A stretch of 64,000 bases of DNA from Durusdinium trenchii (Eukaryota > Sar > Dinophyceae > Suessiales > Symbiodiniaceae), in the NCBI GenBank assembly GCA_963970005.1, contig CAXAMN010023662.1, positions 541,864 through 605,863 on the forward strand, in the 5' to 3' direction. Every line of letters begins with the position of its first letter. Position 1 is the first letter of the stretch. Both the position numbers and the translations under genes were made by a program. Positions 10,726 through 23,903 of the stretch are shown here, piece by piece. The notes beneath the pieces are model-generated. The model did not search any database, was not told the DNA's origin, and worked only from the letters and a program-made list of their open reading frames with translations.

Positions 10726-13631
10726 TCCCACGTCATGTGCGATCGTTCACCGACTTCGATGGTGTAATGGATTTTTTGGGGGGGTGCAGGTTGGAACAAA
10801 GGAGAAGAAACAAACACGGCGTGGCCACAACGAATCATTGGGTATATCAACCATGGGATGAGAGCATACTGATGGTGCGACTGGCGCCGGGGCAAAATCA
10901 CGAATGCAACGCTTCTTTTCCTTCCTGCAGATCAACGCACGGTGCTCTTACCTTACTCTATGATTTGTTGAATCAACGGATTCAACTTCTTAAGGCACTT
11001 CTTTGCCATCTTGGAAATCTTGGGCATGATTTAAACGCTGATCCTGTAAGCAAAGGGGTTGAGTTGGGACAGCAAAATGTCGAACTAAGCACCAAACAAA
11101 TACTAATGACAACATTGACATACATACTAAGAACGCATTCTAGGCAGCGCGTAAAACCACCTGCAACCAATGAAACACATATCAATACGTATCATATAGA
11201 ACATAAAGTAGAACCTTTGTAAGGTTCCACCGCTCGAGCTACTCCTCTGCTCTTTGTATATCTCACGTCCTCTGATTCTCGAGGTTTTGGCCAATGCTGT
11301 CTCATCCTGCGATCTAAAAATAGATGGCTCGGGAAGCCACTCTGTGACTCAGGATAGTCACCAAGTTTCAACGTGTGAGTTCGGCTCTCGGCTCTCCTTG
11401 TTGCAGGACATGAAGATCCGGGCCAGGTCTGCATTTCCACCTCGTATTCCAGGCAAAGATCGGAGGGATGAAAACGTTTCCAGGAGACCATGGCACTCAG
11501 AATCTGGCAGCGTCGCAGGGGTGACCCTCAAAAACCATCAAAACCGGTCTTGCCATGGTCTGGTCGGTGGCAAACAGGAAATTTCAAGCCTCGTGCATCA
11601 CTGTGACATCTTGGAAAGTTGGAGTGATCAGGAGGGAAAAGAACAGAACGGTTCCACTACCTCAAAAAGGCTGCACTTGGTCTTTTGCCAAATGGATCTT
11701 CTTTAATTCTATTCATGGGGTCATGATGGAGCCCATGAGTTCAGCTCCCAACCTCCGCAACGGGACGGACACGGTGGACCATTGGCCATCGGCGGACCCC
11801 CCATGGTGGGACATGGTCGGTCGCACATCCGTGGGTGGACACGGTTGGTGCGACTCCCACTGAGGATCCATGCCATGGGTCCGAGCTGCTTCGAACATCT
11901 CAAACCTCGCAGCCGATCAGGGCCGGTCCGAGGGATTTGGGGTGAGGAGCGGGGGGGGGTCCGGGCGGTGTTGGACGCCAAAGTTGTGGCAACGGCTTAG
12001 CAAAGGTAAAGTATAGGAAGAATGGCCTGGAAGTCCAAAGACGACCATATTTAGCACCACCGAAGTAAAGGACATGTATCTTCTTAAGGTTCTTATCACC
12101 TAAAGAACCTTGATTTACATTGATTTTCTATGTTTTAATATGTCTTAATGTCATAATCCATATTAATCCCAGTGGACTGCCAGGGAATAAATACTACGTG
12201 TTTAAATCAACGGAATCTTCCAGCCAGCTTGCCGGCTCCAGGACCCCAGAAATGGCCGCTTGACTGAAGTCCCTCGGTCACTTGAGACATTGACCACTCG
12301 ATGAGGGAGAGATATGGAGAGATCATTTCAAGATATCTCATTTCAAGATACGATGAGGACCACCGATCATTTCAAGATATGGAGAGATCATTTCAAGATA
12401 CAAGGTTTGAACGATGTGGTGGTCCTCAAAGAGTCGCAGGGATTGGCAGCCTCAAGCACTTGCTTGCTCTATCAGATTCGATCACCTTCTCAACGTAGAG
12501 GGTAATAATGCACCAGGCATTAGCAGGATATATTTAGGAATATGACCCTGTCACAATTGAATCAGTCCTGTTCCATCATATCACGCCAACACTGCGCCAT
12601 GACACCCACATATTCCATCATACTCCCACACCATCCCACACCTACCTCCACCAAAAGGGTCTACCGTGGGAGATCAATCACATCGAAAAAGACCCACGGA
12701 CCTAGTGTTCACCGCCTGACCTGCGGTCCCAGGTGCCCACGTGTGTGGAAGAAGCAATGTTTGGCATCGTCCGGAGCATACCTTCGGCTCCGAAGAACAT
12801 GATGGGACGAAAAAGGATCTTTTGGGCGGGGCGAAGAAGGGTTTGCTGTTTGTGCCTGGGGATGATTGAAATTCAAAAATAACATCCGTGGGTGAAGGGT
12901 GAGGGTGAAGGGTGAAGGGCAAACTGTGTCATTGTGTGAACTGGTCTATCTTGGATATCGGGGATGAGGCCAGCCATGGGTCTGGCCGCAGGGTGACATG
13001 GAAGGTGGTGTGATACTTTTTGGTTGTGTTTTCCAATGCCAAAGGAATTTGTGGTGTGAAATGGTGTGAATACACCAATGTCACTCCTTTAAGGGTGGAC
13101 CGAACGTGCCTCTTCCAGGCCCCAAGTGAACCTCTGGCATGAAAGCAGGCATTGAAGTGGGCTCAAAGTTGAAAGAACATATCCAATGTCCTTAGTCACC
13201 ATCTGATGAATCTGAAGCGCGGCGCTGCTCAAACCTCACAAAAGGTACAGTATGAGGTCACAACCACCAATAATGGTGCATTTTCCTGTATACACCCCAA
13301 AAACACCTTCTTCAAGCATGTTTCTCTCCTGTGGCAACAGCTCTTCTGTCGAAGATGTCCCGTCTGCTCCTTCCCCTTCCTATGCAAAGCAAGTCACCAT
13401 CCTTCTTCGATGTCCGCCAGAACTGCGGAGCAGTCCCGCTTCGTGTCGGATTGTCTTCTCAGTCACCGACCTTTTTCAGTACCACGGAAGGACCAATAGG
13501 GTAGTCAGAGGTCCCTGATCTAGCAGCAGTTTCATATCAGGAAGGTTGAGTCCAAGCACTCCCTTCGGGGCGATGAACAACTTGGTGAAAGTCGTCTAAC
13601 AACTGGTCATCCGGATTCTTCCTTGCAATAG
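10726..13631. other. unassigned DNA, one possible short exon
   Basis: A GC-rich patch at 11870-11940 ends at a TTTGGG|GTGAGG donor-like site on plus and could be a small exon. The tandem repeat at 12308-12405 is listed separately. Nothing else is supported. Confidence 0.4.
12308..12405 (+). repeat. short tandem/direct repeat built on ATCATTTCAAGATA
   Basis: GATATGGAGAGATCATTTCA-AGATA occurs at ~12311 and again at ~12376, with two further TCATTTCAAGATA words between them. It is interrupted by ACGATGAGGACCACCG. No coding sequence assigned. Confidence 0.7.
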
Positions 13632-16600
13632 ATGGTTGATGAATCAAGGATATCAACTATCAAACTGTTGGGTGCGGAGTTCCTCCAGCTCGAGGGCAGG
13701 AGAGTCCGCAAAAAAGAGCCAAAAGGATTCAATGTCCCGCTGGAGCCGGAGACGGATGAGTACCCCAAAGTAAGCCATCGGGATCCGGTTGAACGGATTG
13801 AATGGGTTGTTCATGTGTTTTTTCCGTCGGTTTTTCCCTGCATGATCGTTCCCCTCGAAATCCTTTTTGCCTGGGCGATTTGGGTAACACGAAAAAGTTC
13901 TACCACTGGCTGGCTTTACCGAACAGTTCATGCAACGAGGAGCACGAGGACATCACAGCTTGCACGGTTCCGAGGTGGAGACCCGGCGCGTTTACAGTGG
14001 AACCGGCAGCTTTCCCAACGTGGAACGGCAACATGTCCATCCATGGGACTGAAATAGTTGGTATTTACCCCACGAAAATGGCTCTATAATGTAGGTAACT
14101 CTTCCATACATGCATGGTCTGGGATTGCCATCCAGATCATGTCTGTCCGGGTCGTCCCTTTGATAGAAACGCCCGTAAACGCCCGGACATCCCTTCTCAC
14201 GAGGCTTTTTGGGTCCGCCAAAGCAGCACGCCATGCGAGTCATCGGCCCAGCTTGGCCAAAAATGCTTTGACACCCTCAACCACCGTCATCGTCACCTGA
14301 GGCGTGCAGTGCCTGACAACCTGAGGCGACTGCAGTGATGTGCAGGTCCAAAAGGCCCAAATGAGCCCCTTTTGGGGGGGCCCAGGGTTGCACATGGATC
14401 ATTTCTTCCTTTCACCATTCAGGCTTTGGACATTTGGAAGTCTACAAATGTGTGACCCCAAGTATAGTGGACAAGGAGTCTCCGTCCCCTTGACGCGCAT
14501 AAGATCTGCCAAAAAAACACAGGTTTTTTCCTCTCCGGTTCCAGAGGGGCAATATGCAAATGACCTGCTACACATTTTTCACGGTGTGATAAATGTCCAG
14601 GTATGAAGCAACTTGTGAGGCCAAAACTTGTGTGAGGTCTTGACATACCGGCAGTAACCTGACAAAGGAAACACTCTAAGACTTCCAATTCGGACATAAC
14701 TGGGTCTCATTCAAGGATTCTGCTCACCCCTCATTCCACTTGTCAAACAGCACTGTGCAAGCAAACTGTGCAGAACGAGGCTGCAAAGCTCATGCACCCC
14801 TGCCCCCAAGTAGGTCTTGGACTTCCAGTCCCTTCAAACAAAACCCTTGGTGGCCCCGAACTCTAAGAAAATCAAAGGTTTTTATAGGTTCCCACAGGTT
14901 TCCCAAATCCCCAAGTTTCATGACCAACCCACCTTCAACACGTAAAACACACACACACACACTCACACACACGGGTGAGGACCTCTTAGAGGATCGAAGT
15001 CGCACAGTTCATTTGACCCTCTTGACCCCCAGTTGAAGCATGTTGAAGCGCACTCCTGTCACAAACGGAAGTTGAGAACGAATATGTGAGAAGAATAAAG
15101 AAGAACACTTGATCTCGGTCATTAATACTTTTGAGCTCTTTGGGGTTGGTGTGAGATTCTGAAACAAACTTCCAGCAGTGCAAGTGCCACTCCCCCATAC
15201 GAACCACGGGCCTCGTGGCTGCCCTCGAAGGCCAGCAGATCGGAGCTCGGGCCCAAGGCCTGGAGAGGTTCGATGGCGACCCCAAGTCACGGTGCTTGAG
15301 ATGGACCCCCATACTGACCCCCCATCTGTCTAGGACATCATGAGGGAAAAGCGTGGCCGATGGGAACCTCTAAAACCACTGTAAATGATACGCTGCTGAG
15401 TCAGCAGTTTTGGGGGTCCCGACTTCAAAAAGTGTTTGTGCGATGCTATTGGCTGTATAGTACCGACACCGAAAACATTCAAAAACCATAAAGATCAAAC
15501 AATGAACCGAAAAAAACATTGCATTCGGTGCAAGAGTAAGAGAGAAAATTGCACATGCAATAGCCGACTGTTTGGTCAAGCTCCTTTCCGTGCCCTGCCC
15601 ACCCGCCTGATGCACTCCTTCCACTTGGTCCCTGGCACCATGACTCCCAGGCACGCCCCAGGCACGCCCCAGTGCTTGCAAGGGACACCCAGATCCCGTC
15701 AAAGTCAAGGTGACCAAAAGCCCCGGATTTGTTGAATCAGTTCCTGTTCTTGATCTAAATTGAATTAGCTTAGCTTTTTACCATTGAGATCAATATATTT
15801 CCGATGACAACACAGCTAAAATTCATCAGCGCCCTTTGCAGTAACGTCATCGAGTTGACGTGTAAAAGGATCTGGAAGCTTTCAACTTGACTCCATTTGC
15901 TTTCTTGTTGATACAGAAGTGATCATACAGTAACCCAATTTCCAATTCCAGCGAACGTTAACATGGGCCCACTACAACCCACCAAGCGAATGTCGTAGAT
16001 ATGCTCAAAACCAATTTTTGCCTGCACTGCTTTTGCTGTGCACCAAGAGTGTTGTGTTGCATTGGGGGTACCCTAGGGCAGCAAGGGAAGTGTAAACCGG
16101 AAGACGGGGGCCCATTGTTTCTGATACTAGGCACTCTGACTGGTGCCTGACTGGATTTCCGCTTTGGACCTCTTCAAATCTCCACCTTTTTTTTCAGGGA
16201 GACCATCGAAACGTCCAACTCTGGAGTCACAACCACGCCGGTCACCATGCCCTTCTTCCCCCGCGCACCTGGGCGCAATGGGGTCCTCGCTGCCACTGGT
16301 CACCAAGCAGGGCGGCGCTTGAGCAGGTGCCAGCTTGGCTGCAAAGCCTGGATGAGTCCATCTGAGCAAAACTACGACTTGATATCGGGTGATGGTAAGT
16401 AGATATGGATGCATCATATGGATATGGGCCATGGGCCATGGGATGGATTAACAACTCACTCATGCACATATTCAAACACTGCCTACAGCTACACTCTGCC
16501 TACAGCTACTCGCTGAACAACCCCCCCAAACCAACCGCTGGGCGGTCCTGGCGGCGACATCAGGACGAGCCCCGCCAGCTTCGGCACCTTGGAGGCTGCG

Positions 16601-17365
16601 GCCAGCGCCACCGCTGCCCCTGGAGCCGGGAGGCGCCGGGAGGAGCCGGGAGCGGATCGACCGTGGGTGACCCAACATAGATGGAGAAGGAGAGGGTTTT
16701 TTCATGGTTTTTGAGGCAGCCATTGGGGGATTTTTGTTTTGCTGATTTTGGATGTCCAAGCTCGCTTCGTGAGTGAGTTTCGATGACATGTGGAGCATGT
16801 CACTGAGCATGTCCGTACATGATCGAACATGTGACGCTGTAGATGTCTGATTTTTTGAAGTTGTTATGTTCTCTGTGACGTTTTGGTCTTGCAAACAATC
16901 ATTGTCCAGGGCGAAGAAGTCCCGAGCTCAAATAAGCTCAAATCAACAAATGGTTGTTTTCATAGTACAACTATATATGTACAAATCACAGATGTTGGTC
17001 GCTTGGCCTGTGGGAAGGAATATGAAGGACTCCTACCGGTCTTCAGTACGCTGATCAGCCACACATGAACCTCAAACGGATATGGATTGGACATCGGATG
17101 CCACGTGTACCCATGTCCAAGACCACATCCTGGATACGTGGCCCAATCCGGGTGTCACTGCATCGACGATGCATATTCATTCCGTTTGAAGATGAAACAC
17201 ATTGGCCGAAGTCCCAAGTCCCGAGGCACAGGTGAATATCGGCACTGGTTCGGTGAACTGGAGAATATCTCTCGGATCCCACCCCTCGGACCCGAGGGGA
17301 AACGATTGAGAACACTGGCATCTCCTGCAGACCACCGTTTTGACCACTTGGCATCCACCGTTTGA
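13632..17365 (+). CDS. candidate five-exon gene P1, unknown function
   Basis: Proposed plus exons with agreeing phases: 13632-13769 (acceptor GCAATAG, starts ATG; LLGAEFLQLEGRRVRKKEP; donor GTAAGC), 15176-15291 (acceptor CTTCCAG; GLVAALEGQQIGARAQGLER; ends phase 2), 16198-16394 (poly-T acceptor TTTTTTTTCAG, donor GATG|GTAAGT; SGVTTTPVTMPFFPRAPGRN), 16489-16662 (Pro/Arg-rich) and 17232-17365 (YRHWFGELENISRIPPLGPE; stop TGA). The 16.2 kb exon has the best splice pair in the window. No domain is recognised; it is a basic, Pro-rich protein if real. The fourth exon is open in another frame too. Confidence 0.38.
14945..14974 (+). repeat. (AC)n microsatellite
   Basis: About 30 bases of AC repeats with one CTC interruption. 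Similar but shorter AC or TG runs occur at 22796-22809, 31763-31781, 51718-51731 and 52170-52190. Confidence 0.85.
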
Positions 17366-20300
17366 TGAGAATCCACCGGCCAAGGCATCTCCGAGGCCAG
17401 CCTTGAGAGAATCCACCTAAGACCACTTTGGCATCTCCTGCAGATTTGCCTCAGCTGTCTGGTGTCGGTGTCGGTGTGGCGAGAGCCATCGATCAAGTGA
17501 GGGAAACATCCATGACCCGAGCGTGGCATTGTTTCGGCGGTATATTTTGGGCAGGTCATACCCACATGTCATCACCAATTCGCTTTCCAGCATGCCTAGA
17601 GCACGTCATGTGTGACTTTTCGAATGCAAGTTGATGTCAATGTACCCCTTTAACATGACGGAGCTTCCCCAGAAATGTAAGTTTGATGAATGCAGGCCTG
17701 CCACCAAACGTCCGTTTATACACAAGTCACAAGTCCATTCCATCTAGACTAGTCCATCATAGTCCATCCTATACGAAAGTCCCATGCTTTTGGACATGAG
17801 CCAAACCTCAATCAAGAAGGGATTCTGGAGCAACAGCAACCCCCAGGACCTGGCACGACCATCCGGTACATCCGCTGGACTGGCACGAGACTCACATCCT
17901 CCAACCTGCACGTCCTCCGGGGTCTCTTTGAATCCACCGGGGAGATCCGCAAGAAGCATCGGGACAGACTTGACAAACAAGGCACCCAAAGACGTTGACA
18001 AGAACCTGGTGATTTTTGCACGGCCCTGTTTCAGGGATACCTTCCTCATGCTGAGATGGTCTCACCCGCTGATATGGTCTTCGCTTTGCCTTTTCTAGTG
18101 TGGCGACCCCGGCCCAAAGCATAGAAGCTTAAACCCTGTGGTTTCCATTTGCATGCCATTATGATCCAATGTGTAGAGTCTCAGTGTAGAGGCTTGCCAT
18201 AATTAAGTGAAACTTTCTACACTACGACGACTCACTAACATGGCAGTGGAACATGGTCCCTTGGAAGATTACTTTCCTTTACGAACAGGTGGTTTTCCAC
18301 TTCCATGTTAGTGAGTCAGAGAGCATCAGCTGCACTTTGCGCCTGGCCATCGAATCGACATGGCCTTGGTCTGGGGTCAGCCTGCACAAGGTTGGACTGA
18401 AGAATAGTTTGCTTCCGGCACGGCCCATGAAAAGCTCCAGGGGTTCATTTCCATCTTTCCTGTGGCCCCGCGGTTCACAAAACGATGATGCTGCAAACTC
18501 AAAGAGGGACCTCAAGCAGATTCTGCATCCCCTGGACCTTCCTTTGCTTCACTGGAACTTTGACTTTGGTGCTCTGGGGATCCATTGACTTCAGGAAAGC
18601 CGCGTGAGATGATGATGTGGACTTACCCAATTCAGGCGGTCGACCGCGAATGGTTTCGACCTGCCAACCTGCCGTTCAAGTCAACAGCCGTCAGGCCAAC
18701 CGCTTTCAAGGTATATATGGCAAGTGCACCTCATGTTCAGCCAAGTCGACAGAAGCACCCAGTTGCAAGACATAGCTTTTGCCAAGGGGTGTTTTGTTAG
18801 GTAGCGGCAGCTAGGTGCAAAAGTCAAGAGCTCACGCCAATGCTGTCCCCATTGTTTTCGCCAGCACCAGCACTGCCATCATGGCGGAGAAGCACTGCAT
18901 GGAAGCATCTTACATTCCATGATCCAAGGGTGGAATGTTGAATAAAGTTGTTTCTCCGCAAGCGACAGCGCTCCCATCACTTCGGATTAATGATTAGCAC
19001 ACTGTATAGTATAGCAGAAATGCAGGTGCAGGACACTCCTTGATTCATCAAAAGCCAGAATGCTGCACCGTCCTTTATACCCTGCACTATATACTCCGCA
19101 GGCAGCAGCACTTCCATCACTTCAGAGAAGGACTGCGTGATTCCATCCTCAGAAACCTGGGTGTATAATAAATTTGTCGTTCAAGCTGGAATGTTGCATT
19201 TGTGGCACTGATTTCCTCTGCAAGCGACGGCGGTTCAATCAGCATTGTATAGGTATGAAAAACACCGGCAACAGGCTCACTACAAACACACGAACGTTTG
19301 CAACCCTTACTCTCCGCTGAAGGTTCTTTGGTCTCCTCAGCTTGAGGTTAGCCTGATCAATGCTTGTTTGGTTTTCGGTTTAGTTTAGCTCTTTCACTGC
19401 TCTCGCATCTGCCAGGCAAGGTACCCATCAATGATACCCCTTTGCAGATGTGGTACAGTATACAGTATATGGATGATGTGACGTGTATTTATGTGTCAAT
19501 GGTCGATGGTCAATGATATTCATTCTCATCCAAATCCCCAGCTCACTCTCTGACCGGCCCAGTGACACACAGTGGCCAAGGCATCAGCGGCTTCAGACCT
19601 ACAGTAACCCGTCACGCGTCGCGGCGTTGCCAGTGGTGGAATCACGGACATCGGTTCTTATGGTTCTTAGTCGTGTCATTTGGGGGTTCGCAAGGTGCAT
19701 TCAGATCTCCTGACAGATTTGCGAACTTTGACACCGAAGGACGGCCTTCCAGTTTTCTTGAGTCATCTTTGGTGGTGTTAAACAAGAAATCGATCTGGAG
19801 ACTTGCAGGACTGCCAGCCCAATGGCCTGGAAACAAAGAACCACCCGAGTTTGACCAAACACACGGTCTCTCCACACAGAAACCGATGCATGGTCTTTCG
19901 GACGCGACGATCGATCACTGACTCGACGTGTCGAACGACGATCACTGAGGGTGCTGCAAACACTTCTCAATTTCCTTTTCTTTCGCACTCCTGGGAAGCG
20001 AAGCCCCGTAAAGCACCGACCGCGTCATCGAACCCCGACAGATTCCGCGTCATCGAACCCCGTGGGGTTCCGAATGGCAAGATAGGCCAGAAAGGTCGAA
20101 CAAAAACATTCGCTTACACCGTGAGAAAAGGGAAACTATAGAATATGGATGAATATGGTATACTATAGTGACGACTATGTAATGTACTCTAGAGCACCAA
20201 CCAGCTCCTGGTTCATGTATTCTTGGCACACTTATGTAACTCATATTAATAGGAAGACTGACTCTATAAGACCTCCCCACCAGTTCTCTGGATGATTCTG

Positions 20301-21199
20301 ACTGTCAGTCTACCATCTCTGTGTGAAGCGATGATCAAATCCAGATCCTCCCTACCGAGTTCTGCCTCTTCAGCACTTCTTGGACCCACCTGCTCCACCA
20401 CTCCCTCAGCGGCTTTCGCCATTCGGGCAGATCCGAGTTCGACTCGTCGATTGGAAGGCCTTCCACCTGCGCAAAGAGGTAGCTGTTGGAGGCTGGAGGT
20501 GCAGTTGATGAAGTTCTGAATTGGGTTTAACTAATTGCTGGCATCCAACAATGATGAACCATGTCTGGCCTGCTAGAACTGCAGAAGCCCACGACAGAAA
20601 GTCGGATTGATGAACCAGTCCAGTAATTCCATCCAGTAGTTCAACCAGTGGCCAATGCGATGTTCGATGAAATTAATGTCACAACTTTGCAGTGCACGCT
20701 GTTGGTGGCGTGTCAAAATTGTGGTCGAGGGATATGCTTTGGCTTTCATCTGTTCATCTTTGCTCAGGATCATATATCTCAAAAGCAACAGTGGAGCTTG
20801 TCTGATGTATAAAGACCTGTTGAGTTGAGCTTTGTCTGGACACCCCCGGACATGCTGACCTCACCGAGATCGAGATTGGTGACCTCAAAACTTCGGTAAA
20901 GGCTATAAACAGCTGAGTGCCTGGAATCTATCCACCCAAGAACATATCCAACCAAAAAGCGATAAGCAGAAATGAACAAAAACCGAAACGTAATTCCCAC
21001 AAGACTGACACCATCCACTGAAGTTGGAGTTCATCATAGTCCAACAAAACTCCAACTTCTTGCCCTCCAAAAGACTCTCCAAAAGGAGATGGAATGGAAA
21101 CAGCAGTTTCTGCTTGGTATTTGTAGAGCGACTTTCTTGATTGTACAGTAGTCCTCCGCATCACCGGGAACGGTCTCAGCACATGATCTGCCGCGTCAG
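17366..21199. other. unassigned DNA
   Basis: Apart from foldback element C copy 2 I see no supported feature. The small frames on both strands lack CpG enrichment and good splice sites. Confidence 0.5.
18229..18317. repeat. foldback element C, copy 2
   Basis: 89 bases. The 23-base arms begin GACTCACTAACATGG and match their inverted partner with a single mismatch. The inner part, ACATGGTCCCTTGGAAGAT to TTTTCCACTTCCATG, is shared with the copies at 661-782 and 41253-41348. This is the cleanest copy and could form a stable hairpin in DNA or RNA. Confidence 0.75.
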
Positions 21200-21715
21200 G
21201 GCGTCACCCGTGGGGGCCGCGTCGATGGCTTGGCGCCTGTACCACGATCTCCTCTTCTCGTGGCTCAGCGCCTTGACCGGACGAAGGACACGGTTGCGGT
21301 AAGGACCGAGATCCGGTTGGAGTCCCCATCGGACGGGTGGTGAAAGGTGGTTTTCAGACGGACACATCCGAAGATCACTCAACATTCAAGAATCACCTGA
21401 ACACTAAACAAGCATGTGCACTAAAAACACGTGAAAAGACTTGTAAAAGAAACACATCAAAATAGACCTTTCCAGATCCTGTGGATGATCTAATCCACTC
21501 AGCTCCCCTCAATCCACCCAACTCTCTCATCATCTCATCTCTGGGTCGCCCAGTGACTCTCCCGTGGTGCTTCAGGGAGGCAAATCCGCCGCTCGGGCGC
21601 ACAGAGGTGATGCGCCAAAGTGTAGAGGTCATGGCCCAAAACCTCGCACTGCCCCACCGTGCGGAGCGAAGAAGTCGAGGGTCCGAAGCTCTTCAGCGAA
21701 GAGCTGCGCCCAGAA
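21200..21715 (+). CDS. candidate two-exon fragment P3
   Basis: Exon 21200-21298 lies between CCGCGTCAG|GG and a consensus donor GCG|GTAAGG, reading SMAWRLYHDLLFSWLSAL. Exon 21576 to ~21715 follows GTGCTTCAG|GGAG and joins in phase 2, reading PPLGRTEVMRQSVEVMAQNL and then a Ser/Arg/Ala-rich stretch. Both are GC-rich. No family recognised. The minus strand is also open through both patches, so strand confidence is moderate. The 3' end was not determined. Confidence 0.33.
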
Positions 21716-22732
21716 AGAGAGTGCTTGGAGCACAAGGGATCTCTCATCATGAAGCAACGTTGCTTGACAAGTGTTGGAGCACAAAAGCAAGGTGAAGCTT
21801 TCTGACATGTTGTTTTTTTTTCAAGCCTGTGTAGTTAAAGGCTGGACACATACTCTCAGTGACCCAGAGTAGGTAATTAGAAAGCTCGAAGGCTGCAAGA
21901 AGCCTGGGCGCGGGGCGCCTTTCGACTATAAACTTGGATTTGATAAAACATTTAAAACACTGTTCCCCAAAGGGGATGCACACATGGGGAAAGCAAAACC
22001 AGGTAAACCATGGTAAACCATGGTAAACCAAGTGTTCACCAAGGACGTCTAAACATGTCGAACCTTACCGGCAGTTTGCTATCTCCGGAGCTGGACTCCT
22101 TTTTGGTCATCGACCACCCTTGACCTCCAGCAAGGGTCTAAATCCAAGAATGGGACAGGCTCCATCACGATTCCCTGCCAGCCATGGCATGTCATGCCGT
22201 GGCATGTCATGCCACATGGACCTCTTTTCAATTAAGCAACCCTGACCCGATTGGTCGGTCCCAGACAGCTCCGCCGGCCTCGATGCCGTGGCAAAGGACC
22301 ACCAGCAGCTTCGCCTCAGGTGTACGTCACTGCAGGATATGGGGTTTCATGGGTGTGCGCGAAACCAAAGAGGAAAGCTCAATGAAAACAACAACACGAT
22401 TCAGAAGCACTATGGTTTGAGAAAGGAATCTTCATGAATCCTCTGGCCGTTCTATCAAGGTGTGTCTTACTGTAACTTTTCACAGAACCAACAAAAGATC
22501 AAACCAGCCACAGGTCGTGATGTCCCTGAAAAACATGCTCAGACTCACCAACAATTTGTCGTCTTCATCTATATTCTGCGCTCCTCGGGTCAGCAGGGTC
22601 CTTCCTGCATGGTACAACGACGCAGTTTCTCCAAAAATAATGACCCTTGAACTTGCAATGCGTTTGTTCAGGATGCACATTGTTTCCATAAGCAACTTAT
22701 AGACGTGTTTTTGGCTTTCATGGTTCTCTCTC

Positions 22733-22754
22733 TCTAAATATATATATATATATC
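22733..22754 (+). repeat. (TA)n microsatellite
   Basis: AAATATATATATATATATAT followed by CG; a second TA-rich run lies at 6018-6040. Low complexity only. Confidence 0.85.
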
Positions 22755-23812
22755 GATCTATATTGTTTTCGTATGTTTTCTTTGCACATCTTTTACACAC
22801 ACACACACCCTCTGTATCTTGATGCCTTCTGTGTCCACCTCTTCCCCCAACCAACCGCCACCTCGTCAGTGCCATCAGGCTCCACCATGATGCCTGGAGA
22901 GGTGAAGCAGAATTCGTACACAAAAGGGGCGCCGGGATCTGGTGCTGCAGGTGTTGATCTCTGGTTTCAGATGTTGCATGGCGAAAATAGGCAAACATGC
23001 CCCAAGAAAAAGTGGCATCTGCTTCAGTGAGACGATCTTTTTGCTGAGAGGATCTGTCCAAAAAGATGCCGTTGGCATCGAAAACGACTGACACTTCCGA
23101 CCTCCAGGTCTTCCGGATTCCGGGGACAGAAGTCAATGGTGATCGGGAGCGAATTCTTCTTTTGGGGCGCATGGATTGGTTGAAGAGATCTAGAAATGCC
23201 GGGGACCATATTGACCATCAAGTCTTCTTCTTTCAGTGATTTGTCAAGATCTTCCTAAATTTGATACGATTGAATCCACTAAGTGGCTTTGGTGGGGGAA
23301 CCTACAAGGAAGAACCATCAAGACCCCAAGTTGTCCAAGAGGTCCTTCAAACCACTTAGTCACCTCCCTCCACAACAATTCACAACCTCTCATCAAACAC
23401 GTCCCAGACCTCACATCCCCAGACATTCCAAGCCTCCCGAACCTCCCAACGACATCAGCACGCATCTGCACGTTCCGGACCGAGATACATCGCAAGGGCA
23501 AATCGAAGGCCACCCGCTGCCGGACGCCGCCGGGGGAGGCCAAGCGCTTCCCTGCGCCGACCATGTCCCAGCTTCACATCGCCGAAAGGGGTGAAGTATG
23601 GTGAAGTGATTGCTTCTTCCATGTGACTTGAACTTTATATAACTCATCCAAAATCATCCACATCATCGATCTTAAACATTTACTTCTGGATTCGCGCCTG
23701 CGCACGCCTGCAGCATGAAAGCACTACGTCAACGTCACTAGGGTCAGATCCGCTGGTGCAAACGGCGCCGAAAAGGGGAAACGGTGCCTTCGGCTGGACA
23801 GAGATGGCCCAC

Positions 23813-23903
23813 CGTCTGGAAGAAGGTGATGACGTCCGTCTCCTGATCCATCGACCGAAATGAACGTCGGCGGAACAGGCGGACGCACGGAGATCGTGCC
23901 TCC
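23813..23903 (-). CDS. candidate exon after a strong acceptor
   Basis: The minus strand has TTTTTCTGCATCCTCAG (AG at 23905-23904), a textbook pyrimidine-rich acceptor, followed by a GC-rich patch. The best reading (one base completing a codon, then GAG) gives RSFRSMDQETDVITFFQT and could end at GT 23812-23811. Two other frames are open for longer, so the frame is not settled. Unrecognised. Confidence 0.3.

Noticed and set aside
22480-23172. 230-codon minus-strand open frame
   Set aside because: It runs through TA and AC microsatellites and a compositionally ordinary region, shows no domain, and has rival plus-strand frames. At this base composition such a frame in 64 kb is not surprising.
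23400-23600. GC-rich patch as an exon
   Set aside because: Open and protein-like in both plus frames and in minus frames, with no decisive splice pair; strand and frame cannot be chosen.
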